Source: Leucobacter aridicollis (lineage in GTDB: Bacteria > Actinomycetota > Actinomycetes > Actinomycetales > Microbacteriaceae). Taken from it: a stretch of 64,000 nucleotides of DNA. The notes beneath the pieces are model-generated. The model searched no databases and had not been told where the DNA came from. It saw nothing but the letters and a program-made list of their open reading frames with translations. Positions 62,866 through 64,000 of the stretch are shown here, one piece after another. The stretch covers positions 2,418,001 through 2,482,000 of the forward strand of contig NZ_CP075339.1 of NCBI RefSeq assembly GCF_024399335.1, written 5' to 3'. Position 1 is the stretch's first letter, and each line of letters opens with the position of its first letter. The translations under genes were made by a program, and so were the position numbers.

Positions 62866-64000
62866 ATGGCGAGCCCCACCCCTGAAACCCCAATTCAGCA
62901 CTCTCCCTCTGCACGCAGCCAGCGACGCCCGCGCAGAAGACTCTTCGCCTACCTCAGCAGGCGAGAGATCGTCCGGATCAATCGTCTGCTACGCCGCGAA
63001 TTCGTTGGCGGCCTCATCATCATGGTTGCCGCGCTGGTCGGCTTCATCGCCGCGAACAGCCCGATCGCCGAGTGGTTCCTGACGCTTCGTGAGTTCAAGA
63101 TCGGCCCGGAGGCGCTCGGCCTGCATATGAGCGTGGGCCACTGGGCCTCCGACGGTCTGCTTGCAATCTTCTTCTTCATGGTCGGGCTTGAACTCAAGCG
63201 AGAGTTCGTCGAGGGCGACCTCCGATCACCTCGCACGGCAATCGTGCCCGTGGCTGCGGCGTTCGGCGGCGTCATGTTCCCAGCGGCGATCTACCTCGCG
63301 GTCAACGCAGGGACTGACACCGCGCACGGGTGGGCGATCCCGACAGCGACCGATATTGCTTTCGCCGTCGCGGTGCTCGGCCTCATCGCGCCAAGAATCA
63401 ACCCAGCCCTCCGCATGTTCCTCTTGACGCTCGCAGTCGTCGACGATTTCATCGCTATCGCGATCATTGCGGTGTTCTACACCGACGGCGTGAACCTCAC
63501 ACCGCTACTCATCGCTGTAGTGCCAGCCCTCGTATTCGCGTTCCTCATGCGGTGGAAGGGCGAGTGGTTCGCGCGGTCGAAGTGGGGCGCCTGGTTGATC
63601 CTGCTCCCCCTCGGCATCGTCACCTGGGCGCTGTTCTACAACTCGGGCATTCACGCGACCATCGCTGGCGTCGTCCTCGCGTTCCTCGTGCCTGTTCGCG
63701 GCAAAACAGGCGGCGAGGTCGCAGAGACCCTCAACAGCCGTTTCCACCCGCTGTCGGCGTTCATCGCGGTGCCGATCTTTGCGCTCTTCGCGGCTGGAGT
63801 GTCGCTCGGCGGGGCCTCTCGATTCCCCTTCGATCCGATCGCGATCGGCATCATGCTTGGCCTCGTGATCGGCAAGCCGCTCGGCATCACACTCACCACC
63901 TGGCTCCTCACCCGCTTCACCCGCGCGACGCTCGGCTCCTCAGTGCTCTGGCGTGAGGTCATTGGTGTCGGCGCACTCGCAGGCGTCGGTTTCACCGTCG
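62866..64000 (+). CDS. nhaA: Na+/H+ antiporter NhaA (runs off right edge)
   Basis: Exchanges internal Na+ for external H+ across the membrane for pH and salt balance. The visible part is 378 residues with no stop. A ~40-residue basic N-terminal extension precedes the first helix (GGLIIMVAALVGFIAANSPI). Signature: FFMVGLELKREFVEGDL, PTATDIAFAVAVLG with D163 (D133 of E. coli), and the ion-binding pair D193-D194 in LTLAVVDDFIAIA. The last visible residues, REVIGVGALAGVGFTV, lie in the penultimate helices, so only a small part is missing. Confidence 0.96.
   Translation, partial: MASPTPETPIQHSPSARSQRRPRRRLFAYLSRREIVRINRLLRREFVGGLIIMVAALVGFIAANSPIAEWFLTLREFKIGPEALGLHMSVGHWASDGLLAIFFFMVGLELKREFVEGDLRSPRTAIVPVAAAFGGVMFPAAIYLAVNAGTDTAHGWAIPTATDIAFAVAVLGLIAPRINPALRMFLLTLAVVDDFIAIAIIAVFYTDGVNLTPLLIAVVPALVFAFLMRWKGEWFARSKWGAWLILLPLGIVTWALFYNSGIHATIAGVVLAFLVPVRGKTGGEVAETLNSRFHPLSAFIAVPIFALFAAGVSLGGASRFPFDPIAIGIMLGLVIGKPLGITLTTWLLTRFTRATLGSSVLWREVIGVGALAGVGFTV

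Overview
This is a GC-rich chromosomal window from an actinobacterium, most likely of the family Microbacteriaceae (a Leucobacter-like organism is my best guess, by inference only). Three things support this. The conserved block ftsK - pgsA - cinA - clgR - DUF3046 - recA - recX - miaB - miaA - dapF - hflX is typical of actinobacteria. The SOS box in front of recA has the Gram-positive TCGAAC-N4-GTTCGA form. Many genes look leaderless, with a TANNNT box 6-7 nt before the start codon. No rRNA, tRNA, insertion sequence, prophage or CRISPR array was recognised.

Layout. At 1-0.8 kb lies the edge of a minus-strand cluster of unknown proteins, possibly type VII secretion related. At 1-5.4 kb is a methionine operon (metE, a MetE C-terminal-domain paralogue, metF) with a stem-loop in its leader. 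At 5.5-7.9 kb are hflX and a divergent RsmC-like methyltransferase. At 8-13.3 kb a large LuxR-type ATPase regulator converges on a sortase-anchored surface protein; this pair interrupts the usual hflX/dapF neighbourhood. At 13.7-25.8 kb follow dapF, a PadR/membrane-protein pair with a clear operator, miaA, miaB, recX, recA, DUF3046, clgR, cinA, pgsA and ftsK. At 25.9-34.2 kb are cell-wall and core-metabolism genes: M23 endopeptidase, murJ, a Fem-like ligase, RNase J, dapA, dfrA and thyA. At 34.2-34.45 kb a 90-bp palindromic element occurs twice.

At 34.5-45.9 kb are an APC permease, dapB, an orphan ATP-grasp enzyme, an M16 protease, a MarR/OhrR-type regulator, pnp and serA, with small membrane proteins. 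At 46-51 kb a PucR-type regulator precedes a permease / unknown protein / zinc alcohol dehydrogenase operon, probably one catabolic unit. At 51-51.3 kb is an unusual convergent spacer with a 33-bp-arm hairpin and a GC tandem repeat. At 51.3-56.7 kb are unknown membrane proteins, hrpB and an AlkD-like glycosylase. At 56.8-62 kb is the branched-chain amino acid set ilvD-ilvB-ilvH-ilvC. At 62-64 kb are small membrane proteins and nhaA, which runs off the right edge.

Functionally the window combines amino-acid biosynthesis (Met, Lys/DAP, Ser, BCAA), envelope building (MurJ, Fem, DAP, M23, PgsA, FtsK), RNA turnover and modification (RNase J, PNPase, MiaA, MiaB, HflX), one-carbon and thymidylate metabolism (MetF, DfrA, ThyA), and DNA repair (RecA, RecX, AlkD-like). 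The accessory parts are the left edge, 8-13.3 kb, 34.2-34.45 kb and 46-51.3 kb.
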